A DNA stretch of 64,000 nucleotides from Gemmatimonadota bacterium (GTDB taxonomy: Bacteria; Gemmatimonadota; Gemmatimonadetes; Gemmatimonadales; Gemmatimonadaceae), in NCBI GenBank assembly GCA_016714015.1, contig JADJNZ010000001.1:1178001-1242000 (forward strand). The letters are read 5' to 3'. Positions 35,025 through 43,713 of the stretch are shown one piece after another. Positions within the stretch are counted from its first letter, which is position 1, and the number at the start of each line of letters is the position of its first letter. Both the position numbers and the translations under genes were made by a program. A model generated the notes under the pieces. That model had not been told where the DNA came from and did not search any database. It worked only from the letters and a program-made list of their open reading frames with translations.

Positions 35025-35078
35025 ATGAAGGGTGAAGGAGGGCCGGCCGTGCGGCCGGCCCTTCTCCACTTCATGCCC
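35025..35078. terminator. hairpin flanked by GATGAAGG-type repeats, bidirectional terminator
   Basis: A 9-bp perfect stem GGGCCGGCC/GGCCGGCCC with loop GTGC (35040-35061) is preceded by CGATGAAGGGTGAAGGAG and followed by CTTCTCCACTTCAT, making the whole element nearly palindromic. It lies between convergent genes and is the second hairpin copy of the dispersed repeat. Confidence 0.75.
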
Positions 35079-35093
35079 TAGTGGCGGGTGATG

Positions 35094-35552
35094 TCATCCG
35101 ACGTCCCGCACATACATCGCCACCGCATTCTCCCCGTACTCCCGCACCCCCACCCGCTCGTACCCCAGCCGCTCATGGAACCGCACCGACCCGGGATTGG
35201 GCGGCGCGAGATTCACCTCGAGCGCCACCCGCGGCCACCGCGTCGCCGCGAACGCGTGCATCTCGGCGTAGAGCGCCGCCCCCACTCCCTGCCCCCGCAC
35301 CCGCTCCGCCACCACCACGCGATCGAGGTAGAGGAACTCCCCGTATCGCGCCCCGAACCACCGGTAGTTCTCGCTCCAGTAGTCCCCCCCGGACGGAAGG
35401 CAGATCACGAACCCCGTGACCCCCTCCGCATCCCGTAGCACGCGGACGTACGCCGCGAGCCCCACGATCCGCTCCAACTCCCGCATCTCCAGCCGATTCA
35501 CATTCGGCACCGCGGCATTGTTGAGCGCGAGGACCCCCTCCGCATCCCGCAT
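35094..35552 (-). CDS. GNAT-family N-acetyltransferase
   Basis: A 152-residue single-domain GNAT. It contains the acetyl-CoA-binding stretch LYLDRVVVAERVRGQGVGAALYAEM (motif A: R-x-x-G-x-G around residue 88) and ALEVNLAPPNPGSVRFHERLGYERVG (motif B). It opens with MRDAEGVLALNNAAV, family-typical for the YedL/RimI-like group whose substrates are mostly unknown. It is probably monocistronic, as hairpins lie on both sides. Confidence 0.88.
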   Translation of the reverse strand: MRDAEGVLALNNAAVPNVNRLEMRELERIVGLAAYVRVLRDAEGVTGFVICLPSGGDYWSENYRWFGARYGEFLYLDRVVVAERVRGQGVGAALYAEMHAFAATRWPRVALEVNLAPPNPGSVRFHERLGYERVGVREYGENAVAMYVRDVG

Positions 35553-35570
35553 CAGAGCGCTACAGGAAAC

Positions 35571-35601
35571 GGCCGGATGCGGAAGGTCTCCGCATCCGGC
35601 C
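35571..35601 (-). terminator. 13-bp hairpin after the BNR-repeat gene
   Basis: GGCCGGATGCGGA pairs with TCCGCATCCGGCC around loop AGGTC. It lies 53 bp beyond the stop of the large BNR protein gene. Confidence 0.65.
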
Positions 35602-35654
35602 TCAGTCCCGTACCCCGTACCGCCTGTACATCGCGCATCGGGGTTCCCCCCGTA

Positions 35655-38600
35655 TCAGAAGTTCAGCAGGTCATCCATGGTGACCACCGGCCGCGCCGGC
35701 GCTTCTTCCGCCTTCGGCACGACGGGCGGCTGCCCCGCCCGCTTCGCCTCGGCATTGAACTTCGCCAGATCCTCCGTCAGCACCTTCTGCAGCTTGGTCA
35801 GCTCCGCATCCAGCGCCGCCGAGAGCTCGGTGAACACCGCCTGCGCCTGATCCGTCGGCCGGTACGGCCCCGACCCCGCAACGCCGGCCAGCGCCGCGAT
35901 CCGGTTGTTCAGCCTCACCGGATAGTTGAGCGGGTCCTGCCCCGACTGGTTCTTCACCTGATAGATCTCCCGCTCCACGCGCGCCATCGCCGAGTCGATC
36001 GCCGCCGCCGAGCGCCGCAGCCGCGGCGCCGCCGCCACCCGCTCCTGCAGCTGCAGCCGCACGTTGCGGATCGTCTTCACCGCATCATTCGCCGCCGTCG
36101 TGCGGTCACGCACCTGGATCAGGAAGTCGAACTGCGCCTGCAGATCCGCCGCCGTCGCCGTCGTGCGCGGGTCATTCACCAGCTTGAACGTCGCCACCTG
36201 CGGCGCCGCATCACCGACCGTCATCCGCACCGAGTACTCCCCGGCGGGCGCCATCGGGCCGCGCACGCTGCCGGCCCACATGATCATCCCGCGGAACGAG
36301 CTCGCGTCGGGATAGCGCATGTCCCACGTGAACTGGTTGAGCCCCGCCGCGTTGGCCGGCCGCTGCGCCGCGCCCCCACCGAACCGTCCGCCGCCCGGCG
36401 CGTTCGCCGCCGCCGCCCGCTCCGCCGCGAGCTGCGCCGAGTCCGCCGACTCGTACGTCTTGATCACCGAGCCGTTCGGCGCGAGGAACTCGAGCTTCAC
36501 CTTCTGGTTCGCGCTCGCGAGGTGGTAGTAGACCACCGCGCCGCTCGTCGGGTTCTGCCCCGGATTCGACGCGCCTGCGCCGGCGCCGCCGCGTCCGCCC
36601 CCGAACCCGCCACCCCACTCGATGCGGTACGCATCGCGCGGCTGGAACAGGTGCGCCGGCTTCGCGAGCGACTCGGCCGTCATCTGCCGCAACGCCGAGA
36701 GGTCGTCCATGATCCAGAACGACCGACCGTGCGTGCCGGCGATGAGGTCGCCTTCCTTGATGGCGAGGTCGTGCACCGGCACCGGCGGCAGGTTGCGCTG
36801 CAGCGGCTGCCAGTTGGCGCCGTCGTCGAAGCTCACGTACACGCCGCGCTCGGTGCCGGCGTAGAGCATCCCGCGGCGCACCGGATCCTCGCGGATCACG
36901 CGCGTGAACTGGTCCGCCGGGATCCCGTTCACGATCTTCGTCCAGGTCGCGCCGTAGTCCGTCGTCTTGTAGAGCAGCGGCTGGAAGTCGTCGAGCTGGA
37001 ACCGATTGGCCGCGACGTACGCCGTGCCGTTCGCGTAGTGCGACGCCTCGATGATCGAGATGCGCGTGAAGTCGCCGATCCCCGGCGGCGTCACGTTCTT
37101 CCAGGTCTTGCCGCCATCGCGCGTGACCTGCACATAGCCGTCATCGCTGCCCACCCAGAGCACGTCCGCCGACTGGAACGACTCGGCGAGCGTGAACACC
37201 ACGCCGTACGTCTCCACGCCCGTCTGGTCGCGCGTGATCGGGCCGCCCGAGGGGCCGAGCGTGCGCGGGTCGTTGCGCGCGAGCGGCGGCGAGATGGGCA
37301 GGAAGCTCTGGCCCTCGTTCGTCGAGCGGAAGAGCGTCGAGCCGCCGGCGTAGAGGACCTTGGGATCGTGCATCGAGATCACGATCGGGAAGGTCCACTG
37401 GAACTTCACCTTGATGTCCTCCGACGACCATCCCATCGGGTTGTCGGGCCAGGCATTGATGTTGCGCTCGAGGCCCGTGCGCATGTCCTTGCGCGTGAGG
37501 TAGCCCGAGTAGCTGCCGGCGTAGATGACGTCGGGGTCGCGCGGGTCGGCCGTGACGTAGCCCGACTCGCCGCCGCCGGCGTCGTCCCAGTCGCCGATCG
37601 AGATCGTCCCCTGCTGACGGCTCGGACCGCAGAGCGTCGAGTTGTCCTGCTGCGCGCCGCAGACCTTGTACGGGAAGTGGTTCGTCGTGGAGACGTGGTA
37701 GAACTGCGCGGTCGCGAAGTCCTGCTCGCTCCAGGTCACGCCGCCGTTGGTCGAGACGTTCGCGCCGCCGTCGTTCGCCTGCACCATGCGGAGCGGATCG
37801 TTCGGCGCGACCCACAGGTCGTGGTTGTCGCCGTGCGGGACGTTGATGTTCTGCCGCCAGGTCTTGCCGCCGTCGGTCGAGCGGAAGAACGAGACGTTCA
37901 GCCCGTACACGATGTTCGTGTCCTTCGGGTCGGCGACGAGCCGCGAGTAGTACCAGGCGCGCTGCCGCATGTTGCGGTCGCCGTTGAGGAACTGCCAGGT
38001 GTTGCCGCCATCATCGGAACGGTATGTGCCGCCCGAGTCCGCCTCGATCTGCGCCCACACGCGGCGCGGATTCGCCGGCGAGACCGCGAGCCCGATCTTC
38101 CCCAGCACGCCCTTCGGCAGGCCGGGGTTCGCCGTGAGCTCGCGCCAGGTCGCGCCACCGTCGGTGGACTTCATGATGCCGCCGCCCGGGCCGCCCGAGT
38201 TGAGCATCCACGGCCGCCGGTACGCATGCCAGAAGGTCGCGTACAGCGTGTTGGGATCGGTGGGGTCCATGATCAGGTCCCATACGCCGGTCGAATCGTT
38301 GCGGAAGAGGATCTTGTTCCAGCTCTTGCCGCCATCGACCGTCTTGAAGACGCCGCGCTCCGGGTTGTTGCCGAAGGCGTGGCCGAGCGCGCCGACGTAG
38401 ACGATGTCGGGGTTGGTCGGGTGCACGCGGACGCGCGAGATGTGCCGCGTCTCCTTGAGCCCCATGAGGGTCCAGGTGCGCCCGGCATCGGTCGTCTTCC
38501 AGAGCCCGTCTCCATGCGAGGTGTTGCCGCGGATGTCGGTCTCGCCGCCGCCCACATACACGATGTCCGGGTTCGACTCGGCCACGCCGATCGCGCCGAT

Positions 38601-38876
38601 CGTCCCGCCGAAATAGCGGTCGGTGACCGGCTGCCAGTTCACGCCGCCGTCGGTCGTCTTCCAGACGCCGCCGCCGGTGGTGCCCATCCAGTACTCGAGG
38701 GGGCGGCTGGTCGACCCGGCCACGGCGACGGAGCGTCCGCCGCGCGCGGGGCCGACCTCGCGCCAGCGGAGGCCGTTGAAGGCGGTCGGCTGCACCGTCT
38801 GCGCCTGGAGCGCGGCGGGCAGCAGGATCGTCGCGGCGATGAGCGCGGCACGACGGAAGGACGAGCGGACGGACAC
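35655..38876 (-). CDS. large secreted BNR/sortilin-like beta-propeller protein
   Basis: A 1073-residue protein with signal peptide ALIAATILLPAALQAQ. More than ten Asp-box repeats are visible (GGGVWKTTDGGVNW, DGLWKTTDAGRTW, GTYRSDDGGNTW, FFRSTDGGKTW, LYKTTDYGATW, GVYVSFDDGANW), building two propellers over about residues 40-720, as in VPS10/sortilin and xyloglucanase-like proteins. A Gly-rich linker (WGGGFGGGRGGAGAGA) precedes a C-terminal domain ending VVTMDDLLNF. Such proteins are often annotated as glycosyl hydrolases without catalytic evidence; I would not assert activity. Confidence 0.87.
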   Translation of the reverse strand: MSVRSSFRRAALIAATILLPAALQAQTVQPTAFNGLRWREVGPARGGRSVAVAGSTSRPLEYWMGTTGGGVWKTTDGGVNWQPVTDRYFGGTIGAIGVAESNPDIVYVGGGETDIRGNTSHGDGLWKTTDAGRTWTLMGLKETRHISRVRVHPTNPDIVYVGALGHAFGNNPERGVFKTVDGGKSWNKILFRNDSTGVWDLIMDPTDPNTLYATFWHAYRRPWMLNSGGPGGGIMKSTDGGATWRELTANPGLPKGVLGKIGLAVSPANPRRVWAQIEADSGGTYRSDDGGNTWQFLNGDRNMRQRAWYYSRLVADPKDTNIVYGLNVSFFRSTDGGKTWRQNINVPHGDNHDLWVAPNDPLRMVQANDGGANVSTNGGVTWSEQDFATAQFYHVSTTNHFPYKVCGAQQDNSTLCGPSRQQGTISIGDWDDAGGGESGYVTADPRDPDVIYAGSYSGYLTRKDMRTGLERNINAWPDNPMGWSSEDIKVKFQWTFPIVISMHDPKVLYAGGSTLFRSTNEGQSFLPISPPLARNDPRTLGPSGGPITRDQTGVETYGVVFTLAESFQSADVLWVGSDDGYVQVTRDGGKTWKNVTPPGIGDFTRISIIEASHYANGTAYVAANRFQLDDFQPLLYKTTDYGATWTKIVNGIPADQFTRVIREDPVRRGMLYAGTERGVYVSFDDGANWQPLQRNLPPVPVHDLAIKEGDLIAGTHGRSFWIMDDLSALRQMTAESLAKPAHLFQPRDAYRIEWGGGFGGGRGGAGAGASNPGQNPTSGAVVYYHLASANQKVKLEFLAPNGSVIKTYESADSAQLAAERAAAANAPGGGRFGGGAAQRPANAAGLNQFTWDMRYPDASSFRGMIMWAGSVRGPMAPAGEYSVRMTVGDAAPQVATFKLVNDPRTTATAADLQAQFDFLIQVRDRTTAANDAVKTIRNVRLQLQERVAAAPRLRRSAAAIDSAMARVEREIYQVKNQSGQDPLNYPVRLNNRIAALAGVAGSGPYRPTDQAQAVFTELSAALDAELTKLQKVLTEDLAKFNAEAKRAGQPPVVPKAEEAPARPVVTMDDLLNF

Positions 38877-38957
38877 CGGACTACCTCCGAACGGGGGTGG
38901 GGGAGCCGCGCCTGGACGGCTGGACGCGCGCTCTGAAGATGCAGGTGCTTGCGACGG

Positions 38958-38986
38958 GATGAAAGCTGAAGGATGAAGGTGGGAGG
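38958..38986 (+). repeat. dispersed GAAGG repeat
   Basis: GATGAAAGCTGAAGGATGAA followed by GGTGGGAGG, in the divergent spacer between the BNR protein and the SMP-30-like lipoprotein. It is the closest copy to the consensus besides the one at 5809. Confidence 0.55.
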
Positions 38987-39031
38987 ATCAGGCGCTACAT
39001 TCTCCCCCGACCCGATCACTGAGGATTCCGC

Positions 39032-40000
39032 ATGCCTGCTCCCTTCCGCTCCGCTACGCGCGGTGCCGTCGCCGCGTTCGCCCTCACGCTCCTCGTCGGC
39101 CTCGGTGCCTGCGCCAAGGCCGAGGAGGCCCCGCCGGCCGAAGCGCCGGCGGTGCGCGACCCCAACACGCCGCTCCACGTGGCGAGCACCGGGCTCTCCA
39201 CCCCCGAGTCGGTGCTCTGGGATGCCACGCGCAACGTCTGGTACGTCTCCAACATCAACGGCAACCCGCCGCAGAAGGACGACAACGGCTTCATCATCCG
39301 GCTCGGCGCCAACGGCGAGACGATGGATACCGTGCCGTTCATCAACGGCGCCGACGATGACATCACGCTGCACGCCCCCAAGGGCATGGCACTCCAGGGC
39401 GACACCCTCTGGGTCGCCGACATCGACGCGGTGCGCGCCTTCGACGTGACCACCGGCAAGCAGGTCGCGAGCGTCGATCTCTCGTCCATGCGCGCCACCT
39501 TCCTGAACGACGTCGCCCTCGGCAACGACGGCGGCATCTACATCACCGACTCGGGCATCGCCTTCGGTGCCGACGGGTCGGTGACGCACCCCGGGAAGAG
39601 CCGCGTCTTCGTCATCCGCAACCTCGCCGCGAGCGAGGCGGTGGTGCTGCCCAAGGCGACCGGCGCCAACGGCATCGCGTGGAACGCGTCGCGCAACTCG
39701 TGGATGATCGTCGGCTTCGCGACGCCGGACGTCTACGAGTGGGTGGTGGGCGCGAAGGAGGCGACGGTGCTCGGCCAAGGCGTGGGCGGCGCCGACGGCC
39801 TCATCGTCCTCGAAGGCAACCGCGCGATCTACTCCAGCTGGGCCGACTCCTCGCTCAACGTCTTCGAAGGCGGCGCGAGCAAGACCCTCCGCAAGGGGCT
39901 CGACTCGCCGGCCGACATCGGATACGACCCGGCGCGGAAGCTCATCGCCGTCCCGCTCTTCACGACGAACCGCGTCGAGTTCTGGCCCCTCGAGGGCTGA
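39032..40000 (+). CDS. SMP-30/gluconolactonase-like beta-propeller lipoprotein
   Basis: A 322-residue lipoprotein (lipobox LVGLGAC, Cys 27), preceded by GAGGA 6 nt before ATG. The mature part reads as a six-bladed propeller: PESVLWDATRNVWYVSNING, KGMALQGDTLWVADID, LNDVALGNDGGIYITDSG, ANGIAWNASRNSWMIVGF and ADGLIVLEGNRAIYSS. Each blade has the SMP-30/gluconolaconase pattern, including the N and D residues that bind divalent metal. Whether it hydrolyses lactones or only binds is not clear. The SCP2-like gene starts inside its stop codon (TGATG). Confidence 0.82.
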   Translation: MPAPFRSATRGAVAAFALTLLVGLGACAKAEEAPPAEAPAVRDPNTPLHVASTGLSTPESVLWDATRNVWYVSNINGNPPQKDDNGFIIRLGANGETMDTVPFINGADDDITLHAPKGMALQGDTLWVADIDAVRAFDVTTGKQVASVDLSSMRATFLNDVALGNDGGIYITDSGIAFGADGSVTHPGKSRVFVIRNLAASEAVVLPKATGANGIAWNASRNSWMIVGFATPDVYEWVVGAKEATVLGQGVGGADGLIVLEGNRAIYSSWADSSLNVFEGGASKTLRKGLDSPADIGYDPARKLIAVPLFTTNRVEFWPLEG

Positions 40001-40416
40001 TGCACCGCCCCTTCTCGCCGGAGTGGGCGGCCGCGTTCCGCGACGCGATCGAGGCGGACGCGGCCTACCGCGAGACGGCGACCAAGTGGACCTGGCCGGT
40101 CGCCCTCGTCCTCGACGCGGCGCCCGAACTGGGATACGCCGAGCCGGTCGCGGTGGAGCTCGCGCTCGACCACGGCCGGTGCCACGGCGCCGAGATCCGG
40201 CCGCTCGAGGCGGTCACCGCGCCGTTCGTGCTGCGCGCACCCTACGCCACCTGGAAGCAGGTGATGCTCGGTGCGCTCGACCCGCTCGCCGGCGTGACCC
40301 GCGGGCGGATCGCCGTGAAGGGATCGCTCACCACGCTCATGCTCCACGCGCGCTCGGCCGCCGCGCTCTGCGCCTGCGCGCGCGCGGTCCCCACGCGCTT
40401 CCCCGACGAGGCCTGA
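40000..40416 (+). CDS. SCP2 sterol-transfer-like small protein
   Basis: A 138-residue cytoplasmic protein (no signal). The ATG overlaps the stop of the lipoprotein gene. It contains WPVALVLDAAPELGYAEPVAVELALDHGRCHGAEI, then a strand-rich middle and GVTRGRIAVKGSLTTLMLHARSA, the domain layout of SCP2-like lipid-binding folds in which a final helix closes a hydrophobic tunnel. It lies 2 bp before the R2-like oxidase, an enzyme that holds a fatty acid ligand, so a lipid-carrier role is an attractive inference. Confidence 0.65.
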   Translation: MHRPFSPEWAAAFRDAIEADAAYRETATKWTWPVALVLDAAPELGYAEPVAVELALDHGRCHGAEIRPLEAVTAPFVLRAPYATWKQVMLGALDPLAGVTRGRIAVKGSLTTLMLHARSAAALCACARAVPTRFPDEA

Positions 40417-40418
40417 CC

Positions 40419-41288
40419 ATGACGCTCACCGCGACGCAGCGCGACGGGCCGTACCTCGCGCTCTATCACAAGGCGAAGCAGCTGCACTGGGATCCGGCCG
40501 CGGTGGACCTCTCGCAGGACAAGGCCCAGTGGGCGCGCATCAAGCGCGAGCACGAGGGCGAGCGGTACCCGGAGCAGATCCTCCGTCTCACCTCGCTGTT
40601 CTACGAGGGGGAGGAATCGGTCACGCGCACGCTCGCGCCCTTCTGCTCCGCCGTGTCGCGCGCCGGGCTCGGCGTGGACAAGGAGATGTTCCTCACCACG
40701 CAGCTGTACGAGGAGGCGAAGCACTTCGAGTTCTTCGCGCGCTACTTCCGCGAGGTGTTCCGGGAGGACGGGGCGATCACGCGCGGCTTCATCACGCCGG
40801 CGCCGCAGGCGGTGCTGCTCGACGACCTCGAGGAGGTCACCGAGCGCCTCCGCCGCGAGGAGGACCCGACCGCGCTCGTCGCGACCTTCGCCGAGGCGGT
40901 GACGCACTACATGGGCGTGGTGGAGGCGATGCTCGCGCGCACCGGGTACGTCGGCGCGCACGACGCGCTCGCGACCCGCGGCTGGCTCCCGGGGCTGCAG
41001 GAGGGCTTTCGGCTCATCAAGCGCGACGAGGGACGGCACGTCGCGTTCGGCATGCGCGTGATCGCCGAGCTCACCACCGATCGTCCCGAGCTGCGCGCGA
41101 CCGTCGCCGCGACCTTCGAGCGCCACCTCCCCAACGTGCTCGCGACGGTGGGCGAGTTCGACTACCCGCAGCCGCTCGTCGACATCGACAAGCTCGGCCA
41201 GTACGCGCTGGCGCAGTACCAGCGCTTCGCCGCGGCGGCGGGGCTGGAGGGAGAGACGCTGGATCCCGCCGAGTTCGAGGCGGAGTGA
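40419..41288 (+). CDS. R2-like ligand-binding oxidase (Mn/Fe)
   Basis: A 289-residue ferritin-like protein. All six carboxylate and histidine ligands fit the R2lox pattern: E65 (YEGEESV), E99 and H102 (EEAKHFEF), E169 (GVVEAM), E204 and H207 (DEGRHVAFG). The valine and tyrosine that form the ether cross-link in characterised R2lox are also in place, V68 and Y164 (VTHYMG), with the same offsets from the ligands. True ribonucleotide reductase R2 lacks this Val-Tyr pair and is longer. The family assembles a Mn/Fe cofactor and binds a long-chain fatty acid; its physiological substrate is unknown. Confidence 0.9.
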   Translation: MTLTATQRDGPYLALYHKAKQLHWDPAAVDLSQDKAQWARIKREHEGERYPEQILRLTSLFYEGEESVTRTLAPFCSAVSRAGLGVDKEMFLTTQLYEEAKHFEFFARYFREVFREDGAITRGFITPAPQAVLLDDLEEVTERLRREEDPTALVATFAEAVTHYMGVVEAMLARTGYVGAHDALATRGWLPGLQEGFRLIKRDEGRHVAFGMRVIAELTTDRPELRATVAATFERHLPNVLATVGEFDYPQPLVDIDKLGQYALAQYQRFAAAAGLEGETLDPAEFEAE

Positions 41289-41291
41289 CCG

Positions 41292-41993
41292 ATGGATGAC
41301 GTCTCGCTCGCGCTGACGTTCTTCGTCGTCTTCCTCTTCTCGACGACGCTGCACGAGGCCGCGCACGCGTGGGCCGCGCTCAAGGGCGGCGACCGCACCG
41401 CGTACGATGGTGGACAGGTCTCGCTCGATCCCACGCCGCACATCAAGCGCGAGCCGATCGGGATGCTCGTGCTGCCGCTCGCGACCGCGCTCATGACCGG
41501 CTGGCCGATGGGCTATGCGAGCGCGCCGTACAACGTGAACTGGGCGCGCACGCATCCGCGGCGCGCGGCGTGGATGGCGCTCGCCGGTCCCGGCGCGAAC
41601 CTCTTCCTCGCCGTCGTCGCGGGGCTGTCGCTGCGGGTGGGGCAGATGGCCGGCGTCTTCTACGCGCCGGAATCGGTGCACTTCGGCGACCTCGCCGGCA
41701 GCGATGCGGGCGGCATCTGGCCCGCGGTCGGGCGGCTCCTCAGCGTGCTCTTCTCGGAGAACATCCTGCTGATGGCCTTCAACCTGCTGCCCTTCCCGCC
41801 GCTCGACGGCTCGGCGGCGATCACGCTCTTGATGGACAAGCCGACGACGCGGAAGTACCAGGACTTCATCTGGAGCACGCCGGCGATCGGCTTCCTCGGG
41901 ATCTTCGTCGCGTGGAAGCTGTTCGACTTCGTGCTGCACCCCGTGTTCCTGGCGGCGGTGAATCTCGTGTACGACGGCGCGTCGTACAGCTGA
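41292..41993 (+). CDS. site-2-protease-like M50 membrane metalloprotease
   Basis: A 233-residue integral membrane protein. The zinc motif LHEAAHAW (H21, E22, H25) lies in the first transmembrane helix, and the third ligand D172 in NLLPFPPLDGS near the C-terminal helices. No PDZ domain is present, so it belongs to the compact M50B/rhomboid-like S2P group. It starts 3 bp after the R2-like oxidase and is likely co-transcribed with it. The substrate is unknown. Confidence 0.88.
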   Translation: MDDVSLALTFFVVFLFSTTLHEAAHAWAALKGGDRTAYDGGQVSLDPTPHIKREPIGMLVLPLATALMTGWPMGYASAPYNVNWARTHPRRAAWMALAGPGANLFLAVVAGLSLRVGQMAGVFYAPESVHFGDLAGSDAGGIWPAVGRLLSVLFSENILLMAFNLLPFPPLDGSAAITLLMDKPTTRKYQDFIWSTPAIGFLGIFVAWKLFDFVLHPVFLAAVNLVYDGASYS

Positions 41994-42004
41994 ACGCCTG
42001 GCCG

Positions 42005-42033
42005 GCGGCGCGCGCGGACCACGCGCGCGCCGC
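42005..42033. terminator. 12-bp GC hairpin between convergent genes
   Basis: GCGGCGCGCGCG pairs with CGCGCGCGCCGC around a 5-nt loop, between the M50 protease (ends 41993) and the anti-sigma gene (ends 42041). Confidence 0.65.
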
Positions 42034-42040
42034 GTGACCG

Positions 42041-43207
42041 TCAGGGCGTGCAGCGCTCGAGGCGCGCCGTGATCGGCGCGCTCGCCCCGGCGGTGGTGCG
42101 CGCGAGGCCGCGGAGCAGGTCGTCGGATCGCACCACTTCGGCCTGCACGCCGTTCGGCGTGAGCGCGAGCCAGAGCGTGTCGCCGTTCGTGCGCACGATG
42201 CGCGGATCGGTCTGCACCGGATCCATCGCGAGCGTGGACGTCACGCGCCAGCAGCCGACGAGGCGCGCGGCGGGGGCCGACTCGCCGAGCAGTGCCGCGG
42301 CTTCCGGCGCACGCGCGGGCGCCGCGTCGCGCAGCAGCGGTCGCGCGGTGCCTCCGGCCACGCGGACGTCGTCGAGGCGCGTCGCACCGGTCGCGACGCC
42401 GCCGGCCACGCCACGTGTGCGCGCGCTGATCTCGTTCGCCGCGTTCGCGCTGGCCGTGGCGGCGAGCGATGCTGGCGCGGGCGCAGGAGCCGGAACGGTC
42501 GCCGGCGGACCGGCGGGCGACGCCACGGCCTGTGCCGAGGACTGTGCGGCGACCTTCGCAGTGGCCGACGCGGCGACCGGCGCGACATCCGCCGATGCTT
42601 CCGTGCGATCGGGTTCCGACGCGCGCTTCTCGAGCGCGAGCCGATCCATCGTGCGTGTATCTGCCTCGCGCCGCTCCGACTCCTGACGCGCTGGCACCGC
42701 CGATGCCGCCGCGGTCGCCGGGGCGGCGGGCGGCGCGGGTTCGTTCCGCAGTGCTTCGGTCGGCGCGGCGTCGGGAGCCGACGCTGCGACGGACGTCGCC
42801 ACGGCCTCCTGCTGCGTGCCGCTCTCCATCACGACCGCATCAGCTTCACTGCCCGCCTCGTCCCGCACTACGTATCCGATCCCCGCTACGAGCACCACAC
42901 CCGCCGCCACGCGCAACCATCCCGGCACGCCGCGGCGCGCCGAGGTGCGCGGCGCGGCCTGCGTCGCCGGCACGCGCGCGTCGCGCATTGCCGGCGCCGC
43001 ACTCCCGCCGCGCGGGATCACGTCCCCCGCCACGACGTCGAGCTTCCCGAGGATCCGCGAACTCGCCGCGATCAGCCCACGCGCCTCCGCGGCCGCCGCC
43101 GACCACTCGGCGTCCTCCGCCACCAACCGCTCGACCCGCGCGGCCTCCTCCGCCTCCAGCTCGCCATCGAGCCAGGCGTGAAGGAGCCCTTCGTCAGGAC
43201 GCGACAT
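42041..43207 (-). CDS. transmembrane anti-sigma factor-like protein with Ala/Pro-rich periplasmic part
   Basis: A 388-residue protein. GGAGG lies 5 nt before ATG, inside the end of the sigma gene (14-bp overlap). The N-terminus (LHAWLDGELEAEEAARVERL, then DAEWSAAAAEARGL) resembles the anti-sigma domain but lacks the zinc cysteines. One membrane segment follows (WLRVAAGVVLVAGIGYVV, about residue 100). Next comes a low-complexity Ala/Pro/Ser stretch (about 125-290) and a small C-terminal domain (VGCWRVTSTLAMDP, then LWLALTPNGVQAEVV). The motif RGVAGGVATGAT at about 280 is shared with the VIT protein of the same operon. Confidence 0.78.
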   Translation of the reverse strand: MSRPDEGLLHAWLDGELEAEEAARVERLVAEDAEWSAAAAEARGLIAASSRILGKLDVVAGDVIPRGGSAAPAMRDARVPATQAAPRTSARRGVPGWLRVAAGVVLVAGIGYVVRDEAGSEADAVVMESGTQQEAVATSVAASAPDAAPTEALRNEPAPPAAPATAAASAVPARQESERREADTRTMDRLALEKRASEPDRTEASADVAPVAASATAKVAAQSSAQAVASPAGPPATVPAPAPAPASLAATASANAANEISARTRGVAGGVATGATRLDDVRVAGGTARPLLRDAAPARAPEAAALLGESAPAARLVGCWRVTSTLAMDPVQTDPRIVRTNGDTLWLALTPNGVQAEVVRSDDLLRGLARTTAGASAPITARLERCTP

Positions 43208-43709
43208 GCGAACCTCCCCGGCGCTCGTCCACGAGCGCCTCATATGACTCGGCGAGCCGCTTCCGCGCCCGCGATAGTGTCGTGCCCACCGAACTCTTCT
43301 CGATCTGCAGGATCTCGGCGATCTCGCCGTAGTCGAGTCCCTCTTCCTTGAGCAGCAGCGCCTGCCGGTCGCGCTCGCCGAGCTGCTCGAGCGCCTTCCG
43401 CGCCATCGACGCATCCTGCGCCCGTTCGAGCGTGAGGTCCACGCTCTCCACCTGCGCCTCGCGCGACTCGGCGGCCAGCAGTTCGAGATGCCGCCGGTTG
43501 CGCGCATCGCGCCGCGCCCCGTCGCGCACCAGGTTGTGCGCCACCGCGAACACCCAGCTCCGCTCGTTCACGATCGTGTCCTGCCGCAGGGCCCGGACGA
43601 ACGTCTCCTGCGCCACCTCCTCCGCCCAGTCGCGATCGCCCAACCGTCGGGTCAGATAGCGCACGAGCGTGGCGTGATACTCGCGGAAGAGACGTTCGGC
43701 CTGGTCCAC
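43194..43709 (-). CDS. ECF-type RNA polymerase sigma factor
   Basis: A 171-residue sigma factor. Region 2 is FREYHATLVRYLTRRLGD ... AEEVAQETFVRAL; region 4 is LGERDRQALLLKEEGLDYGEIAEIL ... SSVGTTLSRARKRL. The GTG start was chosen because it lies 4 bp after the VIT gene stop with GGTGA in front; an ATG 60 bp upstream (43769) would overlap the VIT gene by 56 bp. It is followed by its anti-sigma gene and preceded by a vWA protein, so it probably responds to an envelope signal. Confidence 0.88.
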   Translation of the reverse strand: MDQAERLFREYHATLVRYLTRRLGDRDWAEEVAQETFVRALRQDTIVNERSWVFAVAHNLVRDGARRDARNRRHLELLAAESREAQVESVDLTLERAQDASMARKALEQLGERDRQALLLKEEGLDYGEIAEILQIEKSSVGTTLSRARKRLAESYEALVDERRGGSHVAS

Positions 43710-43713
43710 GGCG

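Noticed and set aside
35655..38876. Glycosyl hydrolase activity for the BNR protein
   Set aside because: Asp-box propellers alone do not prove catalysis, and no catalytic acid pair could be identified.
35577..38936. 1119-codon open frame on the plus strand
   Set aside because: It is antisense to the BNR-repeat gene, which has clear Asp-box motifs, and encodes only Arg/Val/His-rich low complexity sequence.
40419..41288. Ribonucleotide reductase beta subunit
   Set aside because: The Val-Tyr cross-link pair, length and lack of an alpha-subunit gene point to R2-like ligand-binding oxidase instead.
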